Shown here: one piece after another, positions 33,019 through 42,121 of the stretch
Numbering within the stretch: the stretch's first letter is position 1
Layout of the letters: every line of letters starts with the position of its first letter
Assembly (NCBI GenBank): GCA_020633125.1
Contig: JACKEH010000014.1
Coordinates: 1 to 64,000 of the forward strand
Length of the DNA stretch: 64,000 bases
Reading direction: 5' to 3'
Source: Sandaracinus sp.
Lineage (GTDB): Bacteria; Myxococcota_A; Polyangia; Polyangiales; Houyiibacteriaceae
Translations under genes and position numbers: made by a program
Notes under the pieces: model-generated
What the model saw: the letters and a program-made list of their open reading frames with translations, nothing else
Databases searched by the model: none
What the model was told of the DNA's origin: nothing

Positions 33019-34509
33019 ATGCGCATCGACGTCGCTTACGACGCGGCGGCCGCACACGCGGAAGGCCCGGAAGCCACCGCGGTCTCCGAGGTGGTCGACA
33101 CCGCCACGGCGGTCGCGGAGGCACTCCGTCGCCGCGGGCACGACGCGCGGCTCCTGCCCCTCGACGACGTCGCGATGCGCGTGCGCGCGTCGACGGCGGA
33201 CGTGATCTTCAACCTCGCGGAGAGCCTTCGCGGTCAGACCTCGCTCGAACCGGCCGTCGCGTGGATCTACGAGCTCGAGGGTCGCGCCTTCACCGGCGCC
33301 ACGGCGAGCACGCTCGAGCGTTGCCTGCACAAAGGCGTGACCCGCGCGTTGCTTCGCGACGCGGGCGTGGCGATCCCGGAGGGCCGCGTCCTTCAAGACG
33401 CGAACGCGCCGCTCGACGACTTGCCCTACCCCGTCTTGCTCAAGCCCGTGCAGGAAGACGCCAGCCACGGCATCGACCTCGGCAGCGTCGTGCACGACCA
33501 AGCCTCCGCGCGGGCACGGATCGCGTCGCTCCTCGAGCGTTTCGGCCGCGGCGTCGTCGCGGAGGAGTGGATCGACGGCCGCGAGCTGAACGTCTCGATC
33601 GTGCAGGACGGGGACACGCTCCGTGTCTTGCCCGCGGCCGAGATCGACTTCTCGGCGTTTCCGGAAGGTGCCCCCAAGGTTCTCACCTACGACGCGAAGT
33701 GGAACGAAGAGAGCCCCGAATACACGGGCTCTCGCGCGGTCGCGGCGGAGCTCGACGAGAACCTGCGCTCGAGGGTCGAAGAGACGGCGCTCGCAGCGTT
33801 TCGTGCGCTCGGGCTTCGTGGCTACGGCCGCGTCGATCTGCGGGTCGACGCACGACGCATCCCGTTCGTGATCGACGTGAACCCGAACCCCGCCCTCGCG
33901 CGTGACGCCGGCTTCGCCCTTGCCGCCGATCGGGCCGGTCTGGACTGGGACACGCTCGTCGAACGCATCGCGCTCGAAGCCGCATCGCGCGCGCCGAAGA
34001 AAAAGGCCCTCGGTCCGGATCGGGTCAGCTTGGTGCCGCTTCGTGTCGATCACCGTGAGGAGCTCCTCGCACACGTTCGCGCCACGGGCGCGTTTCGCGA
34101 CGACGAGCTCGAGGTCGCCCGCGAGCTGATCGACGAAGGCCTGAAGGCGCTCGACGAAGAGCGGGAGCACCCCGACTACGAGTTCGTGGTCGCCGAGCAC
34201 GACGGTCGCGCGGTCGGCTACGCGTGCTTCGGGCTCGCCTCGCTCTCGGACGGGTTCTTCGACCTCTATTGGATCGTGGTCGACCCCCACACGCAGGGTC
34301 GCGGCATCGGACGCTCCCTGCTTCGCGCGGCCGAAAAGCGCGCCGCCGCACGGGGAGGACGGTGGCTCGTCGCCGAGACGAGCGGCATGCCGAGCTACGA
34401 AGCGACCCGCGCGTTCTACCGCGCGTCGGGCTACGTCGAGCTCGGTCGTTTGCCGGAGTTCTACCGCGAAGGTGACGACAAGGTCTTCTTCGGGCGCGCG
34501 CTCCGCTGA
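33019..34509 (+). CDS. ATP-grasp ligase (D-Ala-D-Ala ligase-like) fused to a C-terminal GNAT acetyltransferase
   Basis: 496 residues from the ATG at 33019. Residues 1-320 are a second Ddl-like ATP-grasp: DVIFNLAESLRGQTSLEPAVAWIYELEGRAFTGA, the ATP Lys in PYPVLLKPVQEDASHGIDLGSVVHD, and the Mg-binding GRVDLRVDARRIPFVIDVNPNPAL. Residues ~330-496 are a GNAT fold: YEFVVAEHDGRAVGYACFGLA, then WIVVDPHTQGRGIGRSLLRAAEKRA (acetyl-CoA pyrophosphate motif Q-G-R-G-I-G), and ATRAFYRASGYVELGRLPEFYREGDDKVFFGR. A ligase and an acetyltransferase in one chain suggest sequential steps on one small molecule or peptide. The gene sits in the middle of a four-gene operon. Confidence 0.85.
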   Translation: MRIDVAYDAAAAHAEGPEATAVSEVVDTATAVAEALRRRGHDARLLPLDDVAMRVRASTADVIFNLAESLRGQTSLEPAVAWIYELEGRAFTGATASTLERCLHKGVTRALLRDAGVAIPEGRVLQDANAPLDDLPYPVLLKPVQEDASHGIDLGSVVHDQASARARIASLLERFGRGVVAEEWIDGRELNVSIVQDGDTLRVLPAAEIDFSAFPEGAPKVLTYDAKWNEESPEYTGSRAVAAELDENLRSRVEETALAAFRALGLRGYGRVDLRVDARRIPFVIDVNPNPALARDAGFALAADRAGLDWDTLVERIALEAASRAPKKKALGPDRVSLVPLRVDHREELLAHVRATGAFRDDELEVARELIDEGLKALDEEREHPDYEFVVAEHDGRAVGYACFGLASLSDGFFDLYWIVVDPHTQGRGIGRSLLRAAEKRAAARGGRWLVAETSGMPSYEATRAFYRASGYVELGRLPEFYREGDDKVFFGRALR

Positions 34510-34565
34510 CGGGCGAGCGAGGGTCTTCGGTCGCGTGCTCGTGAGCCCGCGGGTGGAGTGAGACG

Positions 34566-35186
34566 ATGGGGCGAAAACTGACGGTGCTCAACGCGGAGAG
34601 CGCGACGTTCTCCTGCGTGTATCCGACGTGTGGCGGCGCGTGCTGCAGAGGCTCGCGTCCACCCGCGACGCCGGCCGAGGTCGCCCACCTGCGCGCGCTC
34701 TTGCCGCGTGTGAAGGAACGACTTCGCCCCAGCGCGCGACGCGCGATCGAAACACGCGACTTCGTCACGCGACGCCTCAAGAGCGGGAACGCGACCCTCG
34801 CCGTGCAAGACGGCGCGTGTGTCTTCTTTCACGACGGCTGCACGCTTCACGTGCTCGCGGTCGAAGAGGGCCTCGACCGCTTCGCGCACAAACCGTGGGC
34901 GTGCACCATCTTCCCGCTCGAACGCCACGACGAAGGCACCTGGCACATCCGCCAGCACGGCGCGTACGGCGAAGCGTGGGACGAGCTGCCTTGCCTCTCC
35001 CCCGACGCGAGCGACGCGCGGGGCATCCACTCGCTCGCGCCCGAGCTCGCGTTTGCGGCCGAGCTCGCGACCGGCGGACGCGAGAGCTGGCGATTCGCGC
35101 GCCCCACGAAGCCGAGCAAGCCCCCTGCACTCGCTTCGAAGCCGGCGAAGGTCCCGAGGCGCGGGGCTCGCCCGACGGACCGCTGA
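34566..35186 (+). CDS. YkgJ-type cysteine-cluster protein
   Basis: 206 residues. The N-terminal cluster FSCVYPTCGGACCRGS (C17, C22, C26, C27) and later cysteines in QDGACVFFHDGCTLHVL and HKPWACTIFPLERHD fit the YkgJ/DUF3109-like zinc- or iron-cluster-binding group. It ends in a basic Lys/Pro tail. The function of this group is not established; a metal cofactor or redox role is a reasonable guess. Its stop overlaps the start of the next gene (TGATG), so it is translationally coupled with the GNAT-deacetylase gene and belongs to the ATP-grasp operon. Confidence 0.75.
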   Translation: MGRKLTVLNAESATFSCVYPTCGGACCRGSRPPATPAEVAHLRALLPRVKERLRPSARRAIETRDFVTRRLKSGNATLAVQDGACVFFHDGCTLHVLAVEEGLDRFAHKPWACTIFPLERHDEGTWHIRQHGAYGEAWDELPCLSPDASDARGIHSLAPELAFAAELATGGRESWRFARPTKPSKPPALASKPAKVPRRGARPTDR

Positions 35187-36919
35187 TGTTCCGCATCCGC
35201 CGCATCTTCGACGACACGCTTCCGGACAACCGCCGCGTGCTCGCCGACGTCACCGCGCTCCTCCGCACGCGCTTCTCCGCGGTCGCGGACGAGGTCGAGG
35301 CCGAGCTCCCGACGCGCCTTCGGGATCCGCTTCGCCACGGCTTTCGTTCGATCGTCTTCGTCGCCGAGAAACGAATGGTCGTCGAAGGATTCGCGATCCT
35401 CCTCCACGCGCCCGACCACGGCTTCGCTTACCTCGATTTCATCAGCGCCTCGGTCGACGCGCCAGGCCGCGGGATCGGCGCGGCGCTCTACGAGCGTGTG
35501 CGGGACGAAGCGCGTCGCCTCCATTGTTTCGGCCTCTTCTTCGAGTGCCTCCCCGACGAGCCCGACCAGCTCTCCGACTCCGAGACGCTCGAGGACAACC
35601 GCCGGCGCCTGCGCTTCTACGAACGCTGGAACGCGCGGCCGCTCGAGATGCCCTCGTATCGAACGCCGCTCCCCGACGGCACGGCGCTCGACCTGCCTTT
35701 CTTGGTCTACGACGACCTCGACCGCGGCGCCGAGCTCGCCCGCAAACGTGCGGTCGTCGTCGCGCGCACGATCTGCGAGCGGCGCTACGCGTCGATCTGC
35801 CCGCCGGAGTACGTCGAGAAGGTGGTCCGCGGCATCAGGGTCGACCCGGTTCCGCGCCGCCCCCCGCGCTACAAGACGAACGCGCCACGCGTGGCGTCGA
35901 CGACGCTGCCCGAAGACGCGTGCGTCGCGCTCTTCGTCAACGAGAAGCACGACATCCACCACGTGCGAGAGCGCGGCTACGTGGAGTCGCCGGTGCGTAT
36001 CGAGTCGATCCTGCGCGCGCTGGAGCCGAGCGGGCTCTTCGCGCGACGCCCGACGAAGAAGTTCCCCGACGCGGCGGTCGAAGCGGTCCACGACCCGGCC
36101 CTCGTTCGCTACATCAAGAAGATGAGCGCGACGCTCCCCGAGGGTCGAAGCGTCTACCCCTACGTCTTCCCGGTCCGCAACGCCGCGCGACCTCCCGAGG
36201 ATCTCGCGACGCAGGCCGGCTACTTCTGCCTCGACACCTTCACGCCGCTGCACCCGAACGTCTGGCTCGCGGCGCGTGGCGCCGTGGATTGTGCGCTCTC
36301 GGGCGCGGCCGAGATTCGCGCCGGACGTCGCCTCGCCTACGCGCTGGTTCGGCCGCCGGGTCACCACGCCGAGCGCAGGCTCTACGGCGGCTTCTGCTAC
36401 TTCAACAACGCCGCGGTCGCCGCGCACGCGCTGAGCGCCGACGGGCGCGTCGCGATCCTCGACGTCGACTACCACCACGGCAACGGACAACAAGACATCT
36501 TCTACCGCCGCGCGGACGTGCTGACCGTCTCGCTGCACGGTCACCCCCGCTTCGCGTACCCCTACTTCGCGGGGTTCGACGACGAACGCGGCGAGGGGGA
36601 AGGCGAAGGGTTCAACCTGAACCTCCCGCTGCCGGAGAAGCTCGACGCGAAGGGCTACGCGAAGGCGCTCCGAACCGCGATCGACGCCGTCGCGCGTTTC
36701 GATCCGAGCACGCTCGTGGTCTGCCTCGGGCTCGACACTGCGCGCGGCGATCCAACCGGCACTTGGGAGCTTCGCCCCGCCGACTTCGAAGCCAACGGCC
36801 GCGCGATCGGAGCGCTGCGTCGACCCACGCTCGTCGTGCAGGAGGGCGGCTACCGCACCGCGCGGCTCGGCGCGCACGCCCTCGCGTTCTTCCGCGGCCT
36901 TCACGCGACCGCGGGCTGA
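35186..36919 (+). CDS. GNAT acetyltransferase fused to histone deacetylase/acetylpolyamine amidohydrolase domain
   Basis: 577 residues from the ATG at 35186. The N-terminal ~210 residues are a GNAT fold: IVFVAEKRMVVEGFAILLHAPD, then FISASVDAPGRGIGAALYERVRDEA and LRFYERWNARPLEMPSY. From about 240 a zinc deacetylase of the HDAC/AphA superfamily follows with all key residues: RPPGHHAERRLYGGFCYFNN (catalytic His pair), DVDYHHGNGQQ (Zn Asp and His), GLDTARGDPTG (Zn Asp) and the active-site Tyr in VQEGGYR. Acetyl addition and removal in one chain is unusual. It closes the ATP-grasp operon; the substrate may be an acetylated amine or peptide made by the ligases. Probably cytoplasmic. Confidence 0.85.
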   Translation: MFRIRRIFDDTLPDNRRVLADVTALLRTRFSAVADEVEAELPTRLRDPLRHGFRSIVFVAEKRMVVEGFAILLHAPDHGFAYLDFISASVDAPGRGIGAALYERVRDEARRLHCFGLFFECLPDEPDQLSDSETLEDNRRRLRFYERWNARPLEMPSYRTPLPDGTALDLPFLVYDDLDRGAELARKRAVVVARTICERRYASICPPEYVEKVVRGIRVDPVPRRPPRYKTNAPRVASTTLPEDACVALFVNEKHDIHHVRERGYVESPVRIESILRALEPSGLFARRPTKKFPDAAVEAVHDPALVRYIKKMSATLPEGRSVYPYVFPVRNAARPPEDLATQAGYFCLDTFTPLHPNVWLAARGAVDCALSGAAEIRAGRRLAYALVRPPGHHAERRLYGGFCYFNNAAVAAHALSADGRVAILDVDYHHGNGQQDIFYRRADVLTVSLHGHPRFAYPYFAGFDDERGEGEGEGFNLNLPLPEKLDAKGYAKALRTAIDAVARFDPSTLVVCLGLDTARGDPTGTWELRPADFEANGRAIGALRRPTLVVQEGGYRTARLGAHALAFFRGLHATAG

Positions 36920-37051
36920 CGATCCCTCCCACACCTCCCTCACGGACGAATCAGTCGAGTTTCACCCTGCACCGACGGCAGGGAAGCCTTCCGCGGGGCT
37001 CGAACGTTGGTCATTCGCCCCGGGGGCGCTACCTTCGCCCCCCGCCAACCG

Positions 37052-39424
37052 ATGAGCACCTCGACCCGGACGACCCGCGCGAAGACTGCGTCGAAGAAGA
37101 CGCCGCCCGACGCGAAACGACCGAGCCGCTTTTGGCGCTGGGCCAAGCGCTTGGCGCTCGTCGGCGTCGCGCTGGCCGCGCTCGGCCTGCTCGGGTTGGT
37201 CGGCATGTTCTGGTACTACGGCCGCGACCTTCCGAACGTCGCGACGCTGCGCGACTACGCGCCGCCGCAGACCACCCGCGTCGTCGACCGCGAGGGTGAG
37301 CTGGTGGGCGAGATCTTCTCCGAGCGCCGCACCGTGGTGCCGATGGATCGCATCCCGCGCGTGATGGTGCTCTCGGTGCTCGCCGCCGAAGACGCCGACT
37401 TCTACCAACACGAAGGCGTCGACTACCCCGGCATCGTGCGCGCGCTGCTTCGCGACATCTCGTCCGGTCGCCGCGCGCAAGGCGCCAGCACCATCACGCA
37501 GCAGGTCGTGAAGCTCTTGCTCCTGAGCCCCGAGCGCACGGTCGCCCGAAAGGTACGCGAGCAGATCCTCGCGCGACGTCTCGAACAAGAGCTCACGAAG
37601 GACGAGATCCTTCACCTCTACCTGAACCACATCAACTTCGGTCACGGCCGCTACGGCGTCCAAGAGGCGTCGCAGTTCTACTTCGGCAAGGACGTCGACG
37701 ACCTCACGCTCGCCGAGGCCTCGCTCATCGCGGGCATTCCGCAGGCCCCCGCGCGCCTCTCGCCGCGCTCGCATCCCGAAGCCGCGCGCCGCCGACAGGC
37801 CTACGTGCTTCGGCAGCTCGAAGAGAAACACGACGCCTACTGGCCGGACCTCCCGCTCGAGGACATTCGCGCCGCGCGCGACCTTCAGCCCCCGCTCGTC
37901 GATCGCCCCGAAGCGCCCGACGAAGGCGCGGAGATCATGGCGGTCGCGCGACGCGAGCTTCGTGAGCTCGTCGGCGACGAAGCCTACGCACGTGGCGGCT
38001 ACACGGTGCACACCACGATCGATCTCGACCTGCAACGCGCCACGCGGACCGCGCTGCGCCGAGGCCTCGAAGCACACGACGAACGCCAACGCCACCGAGG
38101 TCCGCTCACCGCGCCGCGTCGCGCGCGGGATCTCGAGTCCGTCGAGTCGCTTCGCAGCGGCCGCTCCTACGACGCCCGCGTCACGGGCGCGGACGACGAA
38201 CGCGGCGAGCTCCTCCTCGACGTCGGCGGTCACCCCGCGCGCGCCGCGATGAGCGACCTGGCGCGCTACAACCCCGAGGGATTGGCGCCGAGCGCCTTCG
38301 CCGCCATCGGCTCTCGTGTCCGGGTGGCGGTTCTCGAACCGGGCACCGACGACGGCGACGCCGAAGATCCCGCGCTCGTGCGCATCGACCTCGGCCCTCA
38401 GGGCGCCGCGATCGTGATCGATCCGCGCGACCGCGACGTGCTCGCCATCGTCGGTAGCTACGAAGGCGGCAGCGGCTTCGACCGCGCGCTCCAGGCCGTG
38501 CGCCAACCCGGCAGCACGTTCAAACCCTTCGTCTACGCCCTCGGCATTCGCGAGCGCCAGCTCACGCCCGCGACCGTGATGCTCGACGCGCCCGTCGTCT
38601 ACGACGAGTGGCGCCCACAGAACTACGAGACCTGGAACAACGAAGGCCCGGTGCGCCTGCGCATCGCGCTCGCGCAGTCGATCAACCTCGTCGCGGTGCG
38701 TGCGATCGAGCAGCTCGGCGCCGATCGCACGGCCGCGTTCGCGCGCGAGGTCGGCATCGAGAGCGAGCTCGAGCCCACCCTCTCGTTGGCGCTCGGCGCG
38801 AGCGGCGTGCGCCCCGTCGAGCTCGTGAACGCCTACGCCACCTTCGCGGCAGGTGGCCGCTACGAAGCGCCGCGATTCGTCACCCGCGTCGTCGGTCCCC
38901 AAGGTCGCGAGGTCGCGCTGCCGCGTCGCCCCGCGCCGCGCGACGTCCTCGATCCCGCCGAGGCCTACGTCGTGACGAGCCTGCTCGAGAGCGTCACCGC
39001 CGAAGGGGGCACCGCCGGCCGGGCCGCGCGCCTGAACCGCCCCACCGCTGGCAAGACGGGCACCAGCAACGAGGCGCGGGACGCGTGGTTCGTGGGCTAC
39101 ACCCCGAGCGTCGTCGCCGGGGTCTGGGTCGGCTACGACGACCGACGAACGCTCGGGCGTCGCGAGAGCGGCGGACGCACCGCGCTTCCGATCTGGATCG
39201 ACGTGATTCGCGCCGCCGAAGGCGACCGTCCCGCGCTCGCGTTTCCGCGCCCCGCGGGCATCGTCAGCGCGTCCATCGATCCCGCGAGCGGTTTGCTGGC
39301 GCATCCCGATCAGACCGACGCGATCGAAGAGGTCTTCCTCGAAGGCACGGCCCCGACCGAGACCGCACGCGCGCCCGACGTCGCCGATCCGTCGACCTTC
39401 TTCATGGAGCAACTCGCGCCGTGA
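37052..39424 (+). CDS. Class A penicillin-binding protein (PBP1A-type)
   Basis: Bifunctional peptidoglycan synthase of about 790 residues anchored in the inner membrane. A basic cytoplasmic tail and one TM helix (LALVGVALAALGLLGLVGMFWYY) come first. The glycosyltransferase 51 domain has its catalytic Glu in SVLAAEDADFYQHEGVDYPGIVRA and the motif QGASTITQQVVKLLLL. The transpeptidase has SxxK in PGSTFKPF, SxN in AQSINLVAVR and KTG in GKTGTSNEARDAWFVGYTP. The ATG at 37052 was chosen; a GTG at 37007 would add 15 residues. The next gene overlaps by GTGA, starting an operon of four coupled genes. Confidence 0.93.
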   Translation: MSTSTRTTRAKTASKKTPPDAKRPSRFWRWAKRLALVGVALAALGLLGLVGMFWYYGRDLPNVATLRDYAPPQTTRVVDREGELVGEIFSERRTVVPMDRIPRVMVLSVLAAEDADFYQHEGVDYPGIVRALLRDISSGRRAQGASTITQQVVKLLLLSPERTVARKVREQILARRLEQELTKDEILHLYLNHINFGHGRYGVQEASQFYFGKDVDDLTLAEASLIAGIPQAPARLSPRSHPEAARRRQAYVLRQLEEKHDAYWPDLPLEDIRAARDLQPPLVDRPEAPDEGAEIMAVARRELRELVGDEAYARGGYTVHTTIDLDLQRATRTALRRGLEAHDERQRHRGPLTAPRRARDLESVESLRSGRSYDARVTGADDERGELLLDVGGHPARAAMSDLARYNPEGLAPSAFAAIGSRVRVAVLEPGTDDGDAEDPALVRIDLGPQGAAIVIDPRDRDVLAIVGSYEGGSGFDRALQAVRQPGSTFKPFVYALGIRERQLTPATVMLDAPVVYDEWRPQNYETWNNEGPVRLRIALAQSINLVAVRAIEQLGADRTAAFAREVGIESELEPTLSLALGASGVRPVELVNAYATFAAGGRYEAPRFVTRVVGPQGREVALPRRPAPRDVLDPAEAYVVTSLLESVTAEGGTAGRAARLNRPTAGKTGTSNEARDAWFVGYTPSVVAGVWVGYDDRRTLGRRESGGRTALPIWIDVIRAAEGDRPALAFPRPAGIVSASIDPASGLLAHPDQTDAIEEVFLEGTAPTETARAPDVADPSTFFMEQLAP

Positions 39425-40734
39425 GCAGGAGCCGAGCGCTCGTAGGCTTCGTGGCCGTGACCGCGTTCGTGTCCCTCGCGGCCGGCCAGCCCCCCACGGA
39501 CACGCCCCCTGACGCCCTCGGTGCCATGCGCGCGTGGCTTCGCGCCACCACCGCCACACACGAGCGCGACGTCGCCACGGTCGACCTTCAGACCCGGTGG
39601 CCGAGCCATTCCCCCGACCCGGCAGGGCTCGACGCCGCATTGCGCGAAGCCTTGCCCGCCCCGACCGAAGGCGGACGCACACACCTGCAGCTGAGCGCGC
39701 GCCTCGAAGACGGCCGCGTCGTCCTCGAGCTCACCGCGAGCGCGACCGAACGCAGCTGGTTTGCTCGCTTCCTCGGCTTACGCGACGCCGAAGAACGTCA
39801 TCGCTTCGAGCACCCGCTCGACGCCCCGCTTCGACGTCACGTCGCCGCGCTCCCCGCGCTGACCGAGTCGACCGTCGTGCAACGCGCCTTCTTGCTGCCC
39901 TCGCGCGACTACCTCGCCCTCGCGGTGACCGACCTCGGCGACGACGGCCCGAACGAGCTCGTCTTGCTCCGCGCGGACGGGGTGCTCGAGGTGTTTCGCC
40001 TCGGCTCCGACGGCCGCGGGCGCACGCGCATCTTCCCGGTCGCCGAAGCGCCGCTCCCCGACGCGCCACGGCCCGGTCTCGGCTCCCCACGCCCCTTCGG
40101 CATGCTCACCCCGGACGAAGGCTCCGTGCTGGTCGCCTTTCGCGATCGCGACGCGATCTTTCGCGCGCACCTCGAAGGTCGTTCCCTCGTGGTCGAGGTC
40201 GTCGACGACGCGCTCTGCCCGCCGGGCGCGATGCCGATGGCCGACGCCTGCGCGATGCCGGTCGACGCCCGCGACTACTTCGCGTCGCAGCTGCTCTCTC
40301 GCACCGGGTTGCCCGCCCCGGCGCGCGCCCCGACGTCGTTCTACTCCCGCACCCGACGCCGCCTTCACCGCGCCGACGGAAGCTGGGGCGACGTCGAAGC
40401 CGTGGTCACCCCGCGCGGCCGGCTCGCCGTCCGCACCGACGCACGCGTGGTCGGCGTGATGGGACACGGCTCGGCCCTCGCGATGGACGACGTGGACGGG
40501 GACGGCCAGGTGGAGCTGCTCGCGTCGTCGGACGGCACCGGTCCCGAAGTGCTGCACGTCTTCCGTGTGCGCGCCGACGGCGGCCTCCGCGCGCTCTGGC
40601 GCTCCGAGCCGCTCGAAGGCTCGGTCTTCGTCGCCCACGCCGGGGACCTCGATCTCGACGGGAGCCCCGAGCTGCTGGCCATCGAAGAGCCCCGGGACCC
40701 CGGCGGCCGTGCGAGCCTTTGGGTGGTCCGATGA
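39421..40734 (+). CDS. Exported protein with FG-GAP/VCBS-like repeats
   Basis: 437 residues starting with a GTG that overlaps the PBP stop (GTGA). The signal peptide is SRALVGFVAVTAFVSLAAGQ. Beta-propeller-like repeats are seen in DYLALAVTDLGDDGPNELVLLRADGVLEVFRLG, GSALAMDDVDGDGQVELLASS and VAHAGDLDLDGSPELLAIEEP, each with a D-x-D-x-D-G calcium-type loop. Its place right behind a class A PBP, with a 4-nt overlap, suggests a periplasmic partner in wall synthesis or sensing. Function unknown. Confidence 0.75.
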   Translation: MSRSRALVGFVAVTAFVSLAAGQPPTDTPPDALGAMRAWLRATTATHERDVATVDLQTRWPSHSPDPAGLDAALREALPAPTEGGRTHLQLSARLEDGRVVLELTASATERSWFARFLGLRDAEERHRFEHPLDAPLRRHVAALPALTESTVVQRAFLLPSRDYLALAVTDLGDDGPNELVLLRADGVLEVFRLGSDGRGRTRIFPVAEAPLPDAPRPGLGSPRPFGMLTPDEGSVLVAFRDRDAIFRAHLEGRSLVVEVVDDALCPPGAMPMADACAMPVDARDYFASQLLSRTGLPAPARAPTSFYSRTRRRLHRADGSWGDVEAVVTPRGRLAVRTDARVVGVMGHGSALAMDDVDGDGQVELLASSDGTGPEVLHVFRVRADGGLRALWRSEPLEGSVFVAHAGDLDLDGSPELLAIEEPRDPGGRASLWVVR

Positions 40735-42121
40735 GCTCGCCTCGTACCCCCCGCCGTCTCGTCGCGACGTCGCTGGTCGCCCTCGCCGCCGCCACGGTGC
40801 ACGCCGCGCTGCCCCCCGGTTACGGCGGCGAGCTTCGGCTCCCCGCGCCCACCGCCCTCGCCGCCCCGAGCCCGAACGACGCGACCCCGTTCGGAGCGCT
40901 CGTGGCCGCCGCCGTCTTCGACGGTCTCTACGCCCTGACCGACGACGGGCGCGTCGTGCCCTCGCTCGCCGAGGGTCCCGTCACGGTGCGCGAGGACGGC
41001 ACGCTGGTCGTGACACTTCGCGAGAACGTTCGCCGCCACGACCGCCGCACGCTGCGCGCGCTCGACGTCGCACGTGCCCTGCGTCGTGCCTCTCGCGAGC
41101 AACCGCATTGGCTCGCCGGCTTCGCCTTCGACGGCCCGGAGCTCGACGTCGGTCACGAAGGCGAGCGCACCCTCTCTTCGCCCCTCCTGCCACGAGCTTC
41201 CCGGCCCCGACCGAGACCCTCGCCCGTCGCCTCGCCGCCGCCCCGCTCGCCATCGACCTCGGCCGCGGCATCGGCACGGGTCCCTACCGCGCGTCGCTTC
41301 GCGGCAACGTGCTCGAGCTTCGTTCCTTTCGCGCCGCCGCCCGCGGTGCCGTGCCGCGTACGTCGACGTGATCCGCTTCGAGCCGCCACGCAGCCGCGAC
41401 GACGAGATTCGCACCTTCGAGCTCGGACAGCTCGACGCCTCGTGGCAAGGCGCGTCGCTCTACGGCCAACGCGAGTCGAACGCGCGCTCCCACGCATTTC
41501 CCCACGACACCGCCGTGTTGCTCGTCCCCCGCGGCGCGTTCGCCACCTCCACCGAGACCCTGAACGCCGCCGTCGATCGCCGCCGCTTCGCGCGCGCCGG
41601 CCTTCGTCCCAACGACCGGCTCGCCGAAGGTCTCGCACGCGCCCGCCTCGCCCACCGCGGTCCACTCCCGCGCGCGGCGCGCATGATCGTGCGAGCGGGC
41701 GACGCCTTCGAGCTCACCCTCGCCGCCGCGCTCGCGGCCCGCCTCGACGAGCTCGGCGTGCGTCTCGGCGTCGTGGAGGTCGCGCCCGAACGTTTCGAGC
41801 GCGAGCGCGCGCGCGGAGCGCGGATCTCTCCTCGCCTACGCCGTGCCCGCGCTCCCGGGCGCCGACGCGCGTGTCGCCTCCGCGATCTACGCCGCCACGG
41901 GCGACGCGAACGCGGCCGGTCGTGTGCTCGACGCCGCGCCCGCCGACGTCGTGAGCGCGTCGAGCAGCTTGCCGGCCATCGTGCTCGGCCACCTCGATCG
42001 CACGCTTCACCATCGCGAGCCGCTTCGTGGCGTGACTCCGACGACGCGCTCGGTCGCCTCCGCCTCGAGCGCCTGCACCTGCCGCGCAACCCTTCGGCCG
42101 CCTCGCTCGGAGGACGAATGA
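40731..42121 (+). pseudogene. Family 5 extracellular solute-binding protein (peptide-binding type), frame interrupted
   Basis: The gene begins with ATG at 40731 (ATGA overlap with the previous stop). Signal VATSLVALAAATVHAA is followed by GGELRLPAPTALAAPSPNDATPFGALVAAAVFDGLYALTDDGRVVPSLAEG and LVVTLRENVRRHDRRTLRALDVARALRRA, the N-terminus of an SBP_bac_5 protein. The reading frame then moves: at about 41180 (a lost C), 41350, 41820 and 42025. Family sequence continues in the shifted frames (IDLGRGIGTGPYRASLRGN, AYVDVIRFEPPRSRDDEIRTFELGQLDASWQG). The stop is probably the TGA at 42119-42121, overlapping the kinase start. With repaired frames it would be about 460 residues. Sequence error is more likely than decay. 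Confidence 0.7.

Noticed and set aside
36962..39682. A 906-codon minus-strand open frame
   Set aside because: Antisense of the class A PBP gene, which has all catalytic motifs.
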